Source: Dendrophyllia cribrosa
Lineage: Eukaryota; Cnidaria; Anthozoa; Scleractinia; Dendrophylliidae
DNA length: 64,000 nucleotides
Assembly (NCBI GenBank): GCA_024195265.1
Contig: JAJLRJ010000002.1
Coordinates: 16,688,764 to 16,752,763 of the forward strand
Reading direction: 5' to 3'
Shown: positions 1 to 13,700 of the stretch, in pieces
Layout: each line of letters opens with the position of its first letter
How positions within the stretch are numbered: position 1 is the first letter of the stretch
Translations under genes and position numbers: made by a program
The notes under the pieces: model-generated
Database searches by the model: none
What the model was told of the DNA's origin: nothing
Seen by the model: only the letters and a program-made list of their open reading frames with translations

Positions 1-3000
1 TACAAAGAATCGGCAGTAAAACGGGAAATAAATTGCGAGTGCGAGAGATCGATGTTTGACATTTTTGCCTCGGAAGAAGTCTGATTAAAAATAGCTCTTA
101 GTTTTTTCAGAATCGCGACAAATTCGGTTTCAAGTTGTATGCTGTGTATAAAAGCAACGTTCACCTCTGTGGGAGAAATACAGGACTGACCTATACACCA
201 ATAAGACCAAATGACGGAAAATGTTTGTCATGCGCATGCGTATCAAACATTTGTTTTATACTTCAATGTACCATAAGAAAAGAAGCAATTAAAATTTTAA
301 AAATTTAAACAAGATAAGAAGACGTCCGACATGGAGAATTCAGTCATCGTACCTGCAAACCACGTTACTATTGAATGTTTTATAAATGAAGGCTGTACCA
401 CAATGAAGCCAGTCATTGTTGTGAAGATAATATATACCTGACGTGAACATTACTGATGTGGGTAGGGTTGTAGGAGACGCTGTCGTGACACTTCAGTAAC
501 GATGTTTTGCCGGAAGTGAGAGTAGCCGGAAGTCACTAAACCGGAAGTGTAAAAATCAAAGCTGTGAACCGGAAATACACAATTTAAAATATGCGTGAAT
601 AAATTTGCATGCAAAATCGTGACACAAAAAATAAAAATAATAAAAAGAAAAACGAAGCCCATTTTATAACTCATGCCGCTACGCGCATGAGTAATTAGTT
701 TATGTAACTATCTTTTAATCTTTCCGGCTCAAAATAACGAGCTTCATTTCGATCGTTGAAAACTGATCAAAACGTTTCGTGCCTGAGCAAAATTGTGTTG
801 GCAAATGGCGCCGACAGTTCTGCGGTTCGTAGTTTTCAAACGCTTAGAACTTTTTTTTAGTAAACTTTCAAAACGTTTAGTGAGTTGACAGTGTATTGTC
901 AATATATGGAACTTTTAATAAACAGTGAAAATGACAACCTTAACTTTGAAGTACTTTGGTTAACTTTTGCAAATTTCTCTCGTTTGACCGCGGTGGAGTA
1001 CACCTGTTGTTGTTTGTTGATGCGAGGCGAACTTCACAAAGTGCGAGTTGTGTTTTCTCTGTTGCATCTAACAGTTTCATATTCAATATGCGTAAGGAAA
1101 TTACTCAAGAAGACACTGCGCAAAGTATTTGAAACTTGCGATTAATTCTACGATACCTTTATGACGGAAACCCGCTAAAACATGTTAAAACGAACATGAA
1201 GAAGATAATTTAGACGAATACATACATAGCGCTTATTTAATAACTGAAGTGAACAGTGGACAGCGAAGGAAGAAATATAAGCGTGGTAGGAATCCCAATT
1301 AATTTCACTTCTTTCGGTTGTTTGCCTTTCATTAATTTTTATTTCGTGAAGTTGAAAGAACAGAACAGACAACTGAAACTTTGGGTGCAAAAATTCACCG
1401 CCGCCGAGAGAAGATGTAAACAATGCACGCGGTGTCTTGCGAGACGTCTCTTGCGAGTTTTGCTTCCGCTAGTGAATGTTTCTCGGGCGAAAATAACCTT
1501 AAAGCGATCACTTTTTCATTTAATTTTCTTTTCTGTGTTTCGGATACAGAGGAATAAAAACTGGATATATTTTCGTGTGTCTGATTGCGAGATGTTTTAC
1601 GGAACAGCTGCGTTTAATATGCGTTACTGGAAAGGTTTCAAATTACTTTCACATTATGCAAATTGCAACATTTTTACCTCAACTGAAAAAATATATTTCA
1701 AAGGGCTAAATTTGTTTCTCTCCTCCTAAATTATCACTTCTGTCGTTAACTTTGAATAAATTTATAAGTTTCATTCAAACTTTATTATAATAACGGCGGG
1801 AATACTTCCAGCAAAACTTTCAATTGGAAAAGTTATTTTGACCGGACCAGGCAATTACATCATGGCTTCGAAAGGCCACTTTGCGGCTACGTTTGCATTC
1901 ACTTCAAAAGTGTCGGAAACACAGACGAGCTAGTTACAAGATTTAGCTAAAACCAATAACAACCATCGGGAAACTCTGACATACGGCCTTTTTTTCAACG
2001 GTAAGTACAAAGTAGGCATCGATTTGTATTTTTCAGTATGTACTCGTCTTTTGACACAGTGGACACGCTACTTTAATAATTTGCGTGCGATCTCACACGC
2101 TAAGTGTACTGTGTCTTCTTGTTTTAGACGGTTAACGCGCTTCTTTGTTAGACTACTCACACTATCCGAATACTCCCAATCATCAAACCGTGAAATAACG
2201 TGCATGCAGATTCCCAAGACAATTATTCTCCAATATGCCTAATACAACGACGCCCAAGTATACGCTCCCACAGCGTCTTGTTCATACTTGAACCTAAATG
2301 TGATTTTTTTTATTCCCCAAAGCCTCGCCCGGAACCATGTAAGATTTTTATCGAAATAGGCCTATTGGCATCCTAAGTTTACACAGGGATAATTTATTCG
2401 GTGCGGAGTTACAAAAACTGAGGAAAGTGTAAAAATTCGGGTGAGGCGTTGCACGCTAGCCTCGAAATCCTCTCATTTCAGATCGAAATATTACTTTCTA
2501 CTTTTTAAAACCAAATGCAATTTTTTACTCAGTATGAGAGATCAAAAAAACATTTATTCATGAGCAACGAAGTCGTACTGAAAACACATCCAAACACATT
2601 ATTCAGGGGCACCCAGCGAGGAGTTTTGAGGAAAACGCTTGGCATGGAGTCGCATGTACTGATTTATCTCGTGAATCCGCGAAGCGTTGGACGAGAGACA
2701 GTTTACTGGGACAGATATGCAAATTAGTCACTCCATCGCTCACTGGGATGTAAACGTTTTTGTAATTCCCCAGTGTATTATGTAATCCCGTTGTCGCATT
2801 TCACACAATGCATATTTATGTCACGCTAAGATGTTTTCGTCGTTTTAATTCAGTTTAATTATTTTCGTAACAATAAATTTGGGACTTTGATAACTGGTCG
2901 CTTAAAAAAGAGGGTGGCCTTAGTATCAAGTAGCTGCCAAAATTTGTTTTGAGTAGGGTGTGGTCAGAGATTTCCAGTCATCCCGTAATTGAATGTGACG

Positions 3001-3231
3001 TCACTCGTCGAGCCTCCTGATTCTCCTTTTGAGGCCTGGGACTAGACTTGTTCATGACTTCTTAGAGGCCACAAGTGTACAATAACTGGCCTCAAATGTA
3101 TACCTTTAGCTATGGTACAATCCTACAGGTCCTACAGTACAAGTAAACGTCAGTCGTATATTATCAAGTCATGAGTCACGTGACCGCGGGAAAATGGCTT
3201 ACATTCCATTTTTGCTGTGGATTAAGTAATA
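1..3231. other. Intergenic, no supported gene
   Basis: I find no open frame here with recognisable protein character. Short frames such as the one at 1256-1729 look like random AT-rich translation with no domain or compositional signal. A good donor-like site (AACG followed by GTAAGT near 1999) could mark an untranslated first exon, but I cannot tie it to any downstream coding exon. Confidence 0.5.
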
Positions 3232-3416
3232 GGCCATTTGCACGATGGCGTCATTTGACTACAACTACCAGAATTCATTTCGTTTTTCCTTTCTTATTTA
3301 AATTTTGTAATCCCAGTGCGGTTTAAATAACAATAGCCCTAATTTGCACTACAAAACAAAAAACTAAAGGATTCTGGTAGTTGTAGTCATATGACGTCAT
3401 CGTGCAAAGTGAATGC
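3232..3416. repeat. Foldback element (MITE-like)
   Basis: The left arm begins at 3232 and contains TTTGCACGATGGCGTCAT followed by GACTACAACTACCAGAATT. The right arm ends near 3416 and is its imperfect reverse complement. The arms are about 45 bp with an AT-rich centre. No coding capacity is visible. Confidence 0.7.
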
Positions 3417-4516
3417 TCCTGCTTCCCACAATCACGTGAAAAATCACGTTATTACCTATGTTTGTACATGTGTACTGTAGGTGGAGAGTTTGTTCTGTTG
3501 TACTTCGGCCCAAAACCTCTATTAAATTTGAGACCAACGTTAATTACATTAGGGTGCAGTTATTACATTTGAGCAGGTCAATAAAAATGCAGAGGATCCT
3601 CCGCACGATTCATCTTTTCACAGAAGAGGAAACAATTCTTTTCTTTTCGTGTTTTTGAATAATTGCCGAAAGTCTCCAAAGCAACGACCTTCGCTCTTCG
3701 CTTTCGGAGTTAGCAGAAAAAAAACCCGACCTTTTTCTGGTGACTTCAACGTCACCGTTGGGTTGATCGATCTTTTTCTGAAACGATCATGGCAAATGTT
3801 AATTAAAATGTCCGCGCAACTTACATTGACTGAAAAGATCGTCAGAAGGTGGTTTTCTCAGTTAAAGACAACAATTTCTGTTCAGTGTCCCATATAGCCT
3901 GATTCTCAGCCTGTCCCTCTGGCCATGTCCAGTCTTGAAACTCTTGCATAATACTGACGTTCAATTAAGCAATACAAATGCACCCATTATATTGTCAGGG
4001 GTCTTCATAGGCACTCTGGGAAACTTCGTGGACTTGCAAGTATAGGAGTGTTTGCACATGACGTCATGAAAATTAAAAAATCTAAAGTATACATCCTACA
4101 AAGCTGTTTCTAACATGGTATGTGGATACCAGTGTTATAATTTTTCACAAAAAGTTTTCAGGTTTTAACATGTTTTGCTTCCGATTTATAAAGGTTTTAA
4201 ATGTGTCACGCAATCCGTCACGCTAGTGAATACAATGTTTTGTGATGAGATTTTTGGTGTAATTAAGACTTTTTGCTGCAAGTGGGACATCAAGATGGCC
4301 GCTTCATACATATCTTACTAAAAATGTTTAATACTCGTTCGCCTATAACTCTTAAACGAAATGTTCTTGCGCTTCAAAATTTGGCCCACATCTGTAGTTT
4401 TAAACTCTGTACAATTTCATAAACATTTTGGAATCGAAATTGATATGACGTCAGTGAAAACACTCTATACTTTGATCAATTCAACTGGACTCTATAACAA
4501 TTAGAAATATAGGATC
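3417..4516. other. Intergenic, nothing recognised
   Basis: There is no gene-like frame and no clear repeat structure. This is the region 3' of the minus-strand secreted-protein locus and may include its 3' UTR and flank. Confidence 0.4.
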
Positions 4517-4522
4517 TTTATT
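4517..4522 (-). terminator. Candidate poly(A) signal of the Gln/Pro-rich tail
   Basis: On the minus strand this reads AATAAA, about 250 nt past the stop codon at 4770. It is the first canonical signal I saw downstream of that stop. Whether it is used is inferred. Confidence 0.4.
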
Positions 4523-4769
4523 TGGCTGCAGTTATCAGGCACTGGTCTTTCTAAACATGTACACCGTCATAAACAAAAGGGAAATGTTCCCAAGAAGAAG
4601 TCACTGAAGGAACTGACAGCTGAGAAATGTTGTTTAACTTCTCACCAACGAGAAAATTCGGCTGTCGTCACAGCACACTCCACATAGTAAGATACTTCAT
4701 GTTATCACCCTCGAAATTAACATATAAAAAGCTTAAAGCACATCTTGAAAGTGCTCTTCACTTTGATTC

Positions 4770-7700
4770 TCATGGACTTTCAGGGAAATCTCCGTTCTCT
4801 TCTGGTTGCATGTAAAAAGCCTGGCCTTGGCCTGGGACCATGTTGACGGTCTGGGGCTGCATGAGAAACATACTCGCTTGTTGTGGGATGTCACTTCTCT
4901 GCTGTGTCGCCGCTGGCATAGCTGCTTGCTGGCTCACAGGCGGTGCTTCAAGGTTGCTGCTGCTGCTTCTGGCGGACTGCATCTTCATAAATTCGGCAAA
5001 CTGGTCATTCGCGGGAGTCACAGGTGCGTTGGGCGTTTGATCTTTTTTGTCAGCGGTTGCCTCACCAAAACTGCTAGCTCGCCATTGGTCGAAAACTGCA
5101 TTTGCTTGGGACGCGGGGGCCTGTGGTTGAGTAAGTGTTACGATAAAAAAATTAAAAACAAATTAAAATATTTTTCATTGGAAACCCTTTAAACATTTGG
5201 CAATCTACGGCTCGCGAAAAATGCCCAGTTTGTGTTTAAAGCTCAAACCTGTTTGAGATAACAGCACCAGGTCAGACATGTTAATAGTTATCGACTTTTT
5301 GATTTGTCACTTTATTTTTACCCACCGTCAAAACTCGTATTCGTAATTCATGCTCCTCCTCTAATCCGAAGGTTCCTATTGAGCGAAGCTATTGGGTGTA
5401 TTTTGCGGAGCCAATTGCAACAACCGAAGTACTGATGAGGCAAATTTTGCGCCATCTGACTCTGCTCTGTTTTTGACCGGAGCTCATTCCACGTATTAAA
5501 TATGACTAAAATTGCTCCCTGATTTCTTTCGAAAATCACTGGGCAGCCACATTTGGGTGAGGTTTAGATTGAAATTGTTAATGCAAATTGATATGTTCAG
5601 TGCTGTAATGATTTGCCTTCTTTCAGCTTGAACCGTCGATCCCTGGACAAATAGGAGTCGTTTCTACTACTCCACATAGAAAAGGCTATCATCCATGCTT
5701 TATGTAATGTTTAAAACACGAACAGCAGCACGAGAAGAAGCACGAGCCAAAGGCGAATGCTTCTCGCACTTCTCGAGTGTTCTTAAAAATTCCCAAGTGC
5801 TTATAACTTAATAATGCACGAGGAACAAGTTTTTTATTTCTTTTATAAAATATAAACGGTCAAAATGAAACTTACGTCACGCGCGTGCTTTATCGAGTTA
5901 TAACATGAACTCGGTTTAACCAATCATAGCGCGCGTATTTCCTTGAGCACTTTATAAATGTATTTGACAGCATTGTAAACAATTTAGCACTTCTGGGTAC
6001 GTGAAAATATGAAATACCATCTTAATAGGACGTTTTCACATGACGTCAAGCTGGTGTACGAAACAAAAGATTTCTTTTACTTTCTTTTGCTTCGTACACC
6101 AGCATGGCCGCTGTGCTTTTACAGCAAATAATAATAATAATAATTATTTATTTATTTATTATTTATTTTTTTATTTATTTATAGAGCAGTTTTCAATTGA
6201 GTGTCGTAAAACCGAAACCAAAGTAATTACTCTAACCAATCACAGCAGTCGTAAACAATCCAATGAACCAATCAAAGCTCGAAGCAATTACATGTCGGCG
6301 GCGCCAAGCGCGGGAAAACGCTTGCGAGCAAGTCACGATTGGTTTTGGTTTTACTTTTGATTGGTCGAGAAAGTGGCGCGAGATTTTTTAGCCAATCACA
6401 AAGCGTAGCAGTGCAAAACCAAAGCAATTGTGTAATTACTTTCGACACTCAATTGAAAACTGCTCTAATAATAATAATAATAAAAATAATCAGTTGAATG
6501 CTTATATAGCGCGTGTGTCATAAGGAGATGCTCTCACGCGCTTTACAATACAAATCTAAAAACATCTATTTACAATAGTATAGTGTAATGAAGCATGAAT
6601 AAAATATCGATTACAAAAATATGATAATAATGTTTACAATAACAACTAATTTTGGCAAAACTAAAACTTAATAATCAGTCAATTAGAGTTCGTAGACCTT
6701 TTGTGAAAAGGTGGGTCTTGAGAAGTCTTTTAAAAGATTGTATACTGTCTGCGGAGCGGACTTCATTAGGTAGTTTATTCCAGAGCGCTGGTGCAGCCGC
6801 AGTAAAACTACGATCACCAAGTGTGTGTAAAGTTTTTGTTTTAGGTGGTTGTAATAGAAGGTCGCCGGACGACATTAGATTATATTTAGATACAGTCTTG
6901 CAGGTGATAAGTTCGCTAAGATATGTTGGCGCGAGTCCATAGATAGCTTTGTAAGTGACGTCACGAGTAAGATCTTAAACTCAATGCAACATTTGATAGG
7001 TAACCAGTGAAGCCTTCTAACATGTAAAATTGGTGAAATGTGATCGAAACGACCTATCTTACAAATAAGCCTGGCAGCAGTGTTTTGAACACGCTGGAGT
7101 TTCTGCAATTCAGTGGCAGGTAGACCATAGAGAATGCTGTTGCAGTAGTCCAAACGGCTCGTGACGTAGGCGTTGACTAGAGTTTGATAAGTATCAACAC
7201 TTAAACATTTCCCGATTCTTCTGATATTATATAGATGAAAGAAAGCGGCTTTGCATCTCTTATTTAAAATATGAGTGTCCATTTTGAGTTGGTTGTCAAG
7301 CCAACATCCTAGATTCTTAACTTCTTACTCAGGGAATGGTTGAAAACCACCTATAAGCAGGGACCGCGGAGCAAGGTGAAAAGTGGGAGGGCTGACAATT
7401 GAAAATAATTTTTTCATATTGAAAATCGAAAAAAAGTGGGGGCGGAGGCGCAAAAAAGTGATGGGGCCGCGGCCCTACCAGCCCCTCCACCTCCGCGGTC
7501 CCTGATAAGAAGGTCGATTTTCTAGCCTGTAATCATCAAACACTTTCAGCTCATCTTAACCCGCTGCTAACATTTGTCCTGAGAGCAGTATACAATGAAC
7601 TTTATAATATACACTGACGAAAACTAACCTGTGTGTTGTCTGGTATGTTGCTCTTAGCTACAGCATTCATGGCCATATTTGGCTCAGCTGGTTGAAAAGG

Positions 7701-10700
7701 AGCAGGATTAGCAGGGTACTGGTTCATAGGACTGGGGGCGAACGCTGCCTCACTTAAATGTGGGACTGGTGCTGCAGGGGCTGCGTTGTATTGAGTTTGA
7801 CCTAGAAAACACAAATATTAGAGTGGTTTTACTTAACCCGTGAAACACTATCTAACAATTAGTGTGTGATAGTCCAAATTAAACAAAAGAAAACAATGGA
7901 ATCGTAGTCAAACAGTGCGTACTATTCTACTAACTATTTCACAGGTAAAGTAAAATCACTGTAATAGAGTAGATTGGCGCTTATCTCCTGTTACAACGCG
8001 GAGCAGCTAGGCAGTAGAAACTAGTGGTGAATCGAAGAGTGATCCACAAGAGGCCCGGCCCCCTCTTTATTTTTCATTGAAACCCCTTTTAGTTTGAACC
8101 ACTTTATAAGTAGTAAATTTGGATCCGCCAATAAAAAAAATACTACTACTGCTCCCACTGTATGGGATGATGCTTGTCCGTCGCGGCGTTATACAGGAGA
8201 TCATTTTGTTCGCGCTTCCTCGACAATTCGCGGTACCCAAACATACATCTAGTCCTGGTTGGTCTTAGGCTCAATTTCCGTTTGAGGGAGCGCGAGATAA
8301 CTCGGGCGCACAAAACGGCTGGAAATAGATTGGCGCGGGCCCTGAATCAGCCTTCAGTTTAAGACATCTGGGTCCGGTTGTTCGAAAGCCGGTTAACGCT
8401 AACCTGGGATTAAAACTTAACCGAGGGTTTAATTTCTCCTGTTAGAAATATTGTCGAAAACTAATTTTAAGCTACATTTGAAGACAAGTCAAAGTCGAAA
8501 ATAAAGGGCGAAAATACTTTGGAAAAATCTCAATTGATTAATTATTTAACTGGAATTATAATTGACGCTAACCCTAGGTTAACTTTATCGTGCTTTGAAT
8601 AACCCAGCCCTGCATGTTAAGGTATCTTCCGTGCATGAAATATTTTATGCACAAAACTGCATAGCGCCCGATCATGGGTTCGATTCCAACTCGGACCACT
8701 GAACCAGTGGTGTGGGTCTCGACACTTTCTCAGTTCTCGTCATCAGCCCTGTCTGCTCACTGTTCACGAGTTGGGAGCGGTTCAGTGAGATCGCAGATTA
8801 TGGCGGATGTTGCGCATGCGTCCTAACATGTCCGATCCCAATTGAGTCTCGAATGTAATTTCGCGATTGCTTTGGTGTTGCATTGCTACTAACCAATCAG
8901 AAGCAAAAACAAAACCAATTCGCCACTTTAGAAACGAGAAGGAAACTGGGCCGAGTTTCGCAACGACTTCTGGGATTGTTACTGGGGACAGAAACAAACC
9001 AAGCGTCTCCTGTAACAATCCCAGAAGTCGTTGCGAAAGTTCACTCGGCCCAGTTTCCTTCTCGTTTCTAAATTGGCGAATTGCAACTTGCTCGTGCGTG
9101 TACAGTTTTTCGCGCTTGCCGTCGGTAACACGTATTTTCTTTGTTTTCTGACTGGTTAATAAGCTTGTTTGCCTCTGTTTTGATAGGCGAAATTAATATA
9201 AGTTTGGTTTTGGTTTTGCACTCAACTGAAAACTTCCCTATTCGGAAATTTGTTATTTCATATTTAAGCAGGAGCTCATGTAATTTCTTTCCTAGGAAAT
9301 TGGTCAAAATTGTAACTGTTATTTAAAGTGCCCCTATGATCAAATTTTTGATTTTCATTTTTTTACATTTTCGTGTACTATTAGACTTTCTTACTCATCT
9401 TGCCAAATTTCAATCCATTACGAACATCAGAAGTCATTATTTTAACATTTATTTCTGAGAATTTACGGCCACCATTAATCAACCTTGTTCCAAGGCTTGG
9501 CTGCGAATGGGAGAAAGTGACGTCAAAGGCTCAAAAATACCTCACGGGTTGAAATTATAATAACAATCAGCAAAGAAAATTGCACGCAGATCAAGTCCAA
9601 AGTTTTTGTTGCTTTTCGCGTGATTTTCAATACTTATTGTTATTATAATTTCAACCCGTGAGGTATTTTTGAGCCTTTGACGTCACTTTCTCCCATTCGC
9701 AACCAAGCCTTGGAACAAGGTTGATTAATGGTGGCCGTAAATTCTCAGAAATAAATGTTAAAATAAAATGACTTCTGATGTTCGTAATGGATTGAAATTT
9801 GGCAAGATGAGTAAGAAAGTCTAATAGTACACGAAAATGTAAAAAAATGAAAATCAAAAATTTGATCATAGGGGCACTTTAAGCTGGTTAAGAGGTAAAC
9901 ATTTTTATTACCCATGTTGGGGTCGAAGGAGGCAGCTTGAAGTCCCGGTATCCCTTGCTGTTGTTCTGGCATGTTGAAGTTCATCATAGGTCCGATTGGG
10001 GTCTCGTAACCAAGAGGTCCAGGGACTTGCATCTTTTTTTCTAGACAAGGTGACGAGGTAAAAAGTACGAATAACAATTACATACAAATTGACTGGCATG
10101 CATAATTACCAGGGAAATCGGTTATGACGCCAATTATTGAAACCTTGAATTCCTCTTCAGTTGGGAGCATAAAATGATGAAAAACGTGTTGTTTTTAGGG
10201 CACTTTTTGGACTGTTCCAAAACAGCAGGTACAATATATCCAAAAATAGGAATTACCTAAATTATGTTGCATTTCCATTGTTCTCATTCATTCTCAAGAA
10301 TTACAATATTAAAGTAGAAATGATTATATACATATTTAAGCGTAGTTCAAATTAAGGCTTTATGGTATGTTCATCGGCCTAAATTATATAAAATAAGTAT
10401 TAACAATTTGAAAGAAGCTCAAAGAATAGGATTTGGCGAAGGTTTTATGGGTCGGTCTAACATCTGTTGGAATGTCTGAGCTCTGCTGGAATGTCTGAAC
10501 TCTGTAGGAATGTTAGAGTGGTGAGAGCACTTGCCTCCCACCAATGTGGTCCGGTTGTGCCTACATCATACCGTCCAGAAGGACGTCGGACACCTTACTG
10601 AGACTTATATAACGTAATGTCGACACTTGAATTTATTTTCAATAAATTTGTAAGTGTAAAAAAGAAAATTTAAAATCTCTACTCAGGATTGAACCTATGA

Positions 10701-13700
10701 CCTCAGCTAGGCTTAAGCTTACATAACCTACCGTACCACTGTATCACCGAGCTTCTCGGGTTGCTTAGTCCTAAATTTAACTATATTTAACAACTATTCA
10801 CCGAAGTGGAGGTGGGTAGTGGTGGATATTTACCGAGCCGCTGTTTCAGTATATACTAAAAACTGCTACCCCCAACCTCGAGGCGGTACGCACCTCTCGG
10901 AACGCCTCACAAGATTGGCTAAGAAAACAATAGAACAAACAACAGAACAATGGACCCTAGACCTAAAAACAATACAAGTGCGTGATAACCAGGTCCAATG
11001 AAATTAGAGGTTCTGAAGAGGTGCGTGGCTACTGCCAACCTCAGCTGAAAGCTGGACTCCCTCGAACGACTGAAAATCGAGCCTAACCAGTTACTCCGTT
11101 ATATAAGTCTCAATAAGGTGTCCGACGTCCTTCTGGACGGTATGATTTGGGCTTAACCATGTTGTGCGGGTGCGAATCACGGGATTGAGTTTGTTGTTGG
11201 TTCTCGTCCCAGGCATGCGTTTCTCAAAACTCCCGAAGACATTTTGGGTCCGAAACCTATTTTTTTTTTGAAATTTAGCCGTTTCTAACGAATGGCGTTA
11301 AAATTGTTAGCCCACAAACCAGCTCAACTTGGGTAGAAAACGTAAGATTTTATTGCTTAGCTTTTAAAATCAACAAAAACCAACTCTTAATTATTGGTAA
11401 ACATTCTTCGCATAGCTCCAAACGTTTTTGCGACTTTCGAGAAACGTACGCCAGCTCCGAGGGTTTTCCTCCCTCCAAAAAAAAAACAACATTTCCAATT
11501 CAAATTCAATCGAAACAGTGGATGTGATTTCCACTGAAATTCCATCTACATATTTGGCGCATCTTTTCTACTCCCCTCCGCTTCTATCTCCTCCCTTGCT
11601 CTGCCGGCCTTCCCCCTCCCTCCCCTAAAAAGAAACCAGCGTGTTGTTATATATGCCGTGGTTACACTTCAATTTTATTGCTCATAACCGGTTTATCCAG
11701 TCACACCTGCTTGATCATCAGGTTCGCCCTCGTAGTCGTCGTCGTCGTCGTCCTCATCATCACTGTCAGAATCGTTATCATTATCATTATCATTCTCACG
11801 AAATTCGTCCTGGTTATAATCATTGTCCTCGTCTGTCACGTGTTCATTGTACGGTCTGACATTGACAGCCTGATCAGAGTCTTCTTTTGAACTGGCGTCT
11901 GTACGTAATAGTGCCGATTTGTCTTGTTCCGAACTGTCGTCTGGACGTAACAGCGCTGATTTCACGTCCGCGTCAGCCGTGCTATCTGTCGTTAATGTGT
12001 TACGTTTGTTAGTGGTTAGTAGGTTAGTAAAGTTATGATTTCTGTCAATTGAACAACTGTCAATCATGGATTTTTACCGGTAAAACTGATTTACCTCCAT
12101 CCTTGGCTTTGTTCAAACAGCGCTTCATTTGGATTTTATACTCGTACATGAGAATCTTTCCGTTGGAGTATTCATCTATGATACTCTGACAGTCGGATGG
12201 TGTACCCTTTAATAGTATTGCTGTGAAAACAAAAAGCAAAGAGCGACGACCGTTACTGTTAAGGCCAAAGCAAATAGAAAGTACAATATTTTATTACACA
12301 GGGCCCGGTTGTTCGAAAGCCGGTTAACGCTAACCCAGAATTAAAACTTAACCCAAGGATTTAATTTGTCTTGTTAGAATTGTTTTCAAAAGCTATAATT
12401 ATCAGTTACATGCGAAGACAAGTCAGAGACAAAACTACAGGGCAAAAATACTTTGGACAAATCTCCATTGATTCAAAATCCATTGAATCCATTGAATCAA
12501 AATTGATGCTAACCCTGGGTTAGCTTAACCGCGCTTTGAACAACCCGGCCCTGGTGCACCCCCCAACCGGGATCGGAATGTAAATTCCTGAAGCCGGTGG
12601 ATGTCCACGCTGGATTAAAAAACAGAACAGCCGATCAGTACCATCATGGACCAGCCCTCAGTTGAGGGAACAGTTTTTAACCGGAATAATAAAGATCCAA
12701 ATCCAGCAATCACAAACAACCACAGTGATACATAGTTTGTTACATATATCCAGTCGACTCCATCGCTTGATAAAGACCAGCAGTATTAAAGCGGTCGAAA
12801 CGTTGCGATCCATATCCAATTAGTGAACACATCGTGAGACAAACGATTATAAACTATTTTATTTCAGTTTTTAAAACTGTGCAAATTTAGTCTGTACATT
12901 AAACTTTCACATATTTATTCATTCTAACCTCCCTGTCTGAGAGGGAGATACCTTTATTTATTTTAGTCAAGGTAAAAAATCCCTTCAGTATTAATAATAA
13001 ATAACCGTAATCAGTGGGAGCCCTAACTACCAAAGTATTAAAATTATATAGATATAAAAAGTTTGAACACTTCAAGTAAACGACCACCTCTCCTGAGTGA
13101 TTTTTGTTTTCAGTGAAATCACCCTGTACATTCAAATCTCTGTTGGCAGTGACAGCCACCTCGCTTCAAAGGCCGGGAAATTCTGTCTGATAATGGCACT
13201 GGAGAGAGGTTCGACTGTATTTTACAGGGTTCGGCTATAGACCCTTTTAATAAATACCAGATTGCATCACATTCCGCTATTGATGTCAAATGAATTCTTT
13301 TGAATTGCAAGAGAATTCAAAAGAATATGTTTGACGTCATTAGCGGAAAATGATGCATCGTGGTATTTATTAAAAGTGTCTATAGCAAGGGCGTAGAGCG
13401 AGGGTCGGACACCTTTTTGAGACTTACATAACGTAATGTCGACACTTAGAATTTTATTTTCAATAAATTTTTAAGTGTAAAAAAGAAAATCTAAAATCCC
13501 CACTGAGGATTGAACCTGTGACCTCAGCTAGGCTTAAGCTTACATAGCCTACCGTACCACTGTACCACCTAGCTTCTCGGGTTGCTTAGTCCTAAATTTA
13601 ACTATATAAACTGCTACCACTAACATCAACTGAAAGCTAACCGGTTACTCCGTTATATAAGTCTCAATAAGGTGTCCGACCCTCCCTCTACGCCCGTGCT

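Noticed and set aside
450..674. Minus-strand frame with a hydrophobic start resembling a signal peptide
   Set aside because: The hydrophobicity comes from a T/A-rich stretch; it stops before a possible donor and no partner exon is seen in the window.
1256..1729. 157-codon plus-strand open frame
   Set aside because: No compositional or domain signal and no splice context; typical AT-rich chance frame.
1859..2003. ATG plus strong GTAAGT donor suggesting a first exon
   Set aside because: The frame from that ATG stops before the donor and no downstream exon in the window fits.
11641..11890. Plus-strand His/Arg/Val-rich frames over the acidic exon
   Set aside because: They are antisense shadows of the Asp-rich terminal exon.
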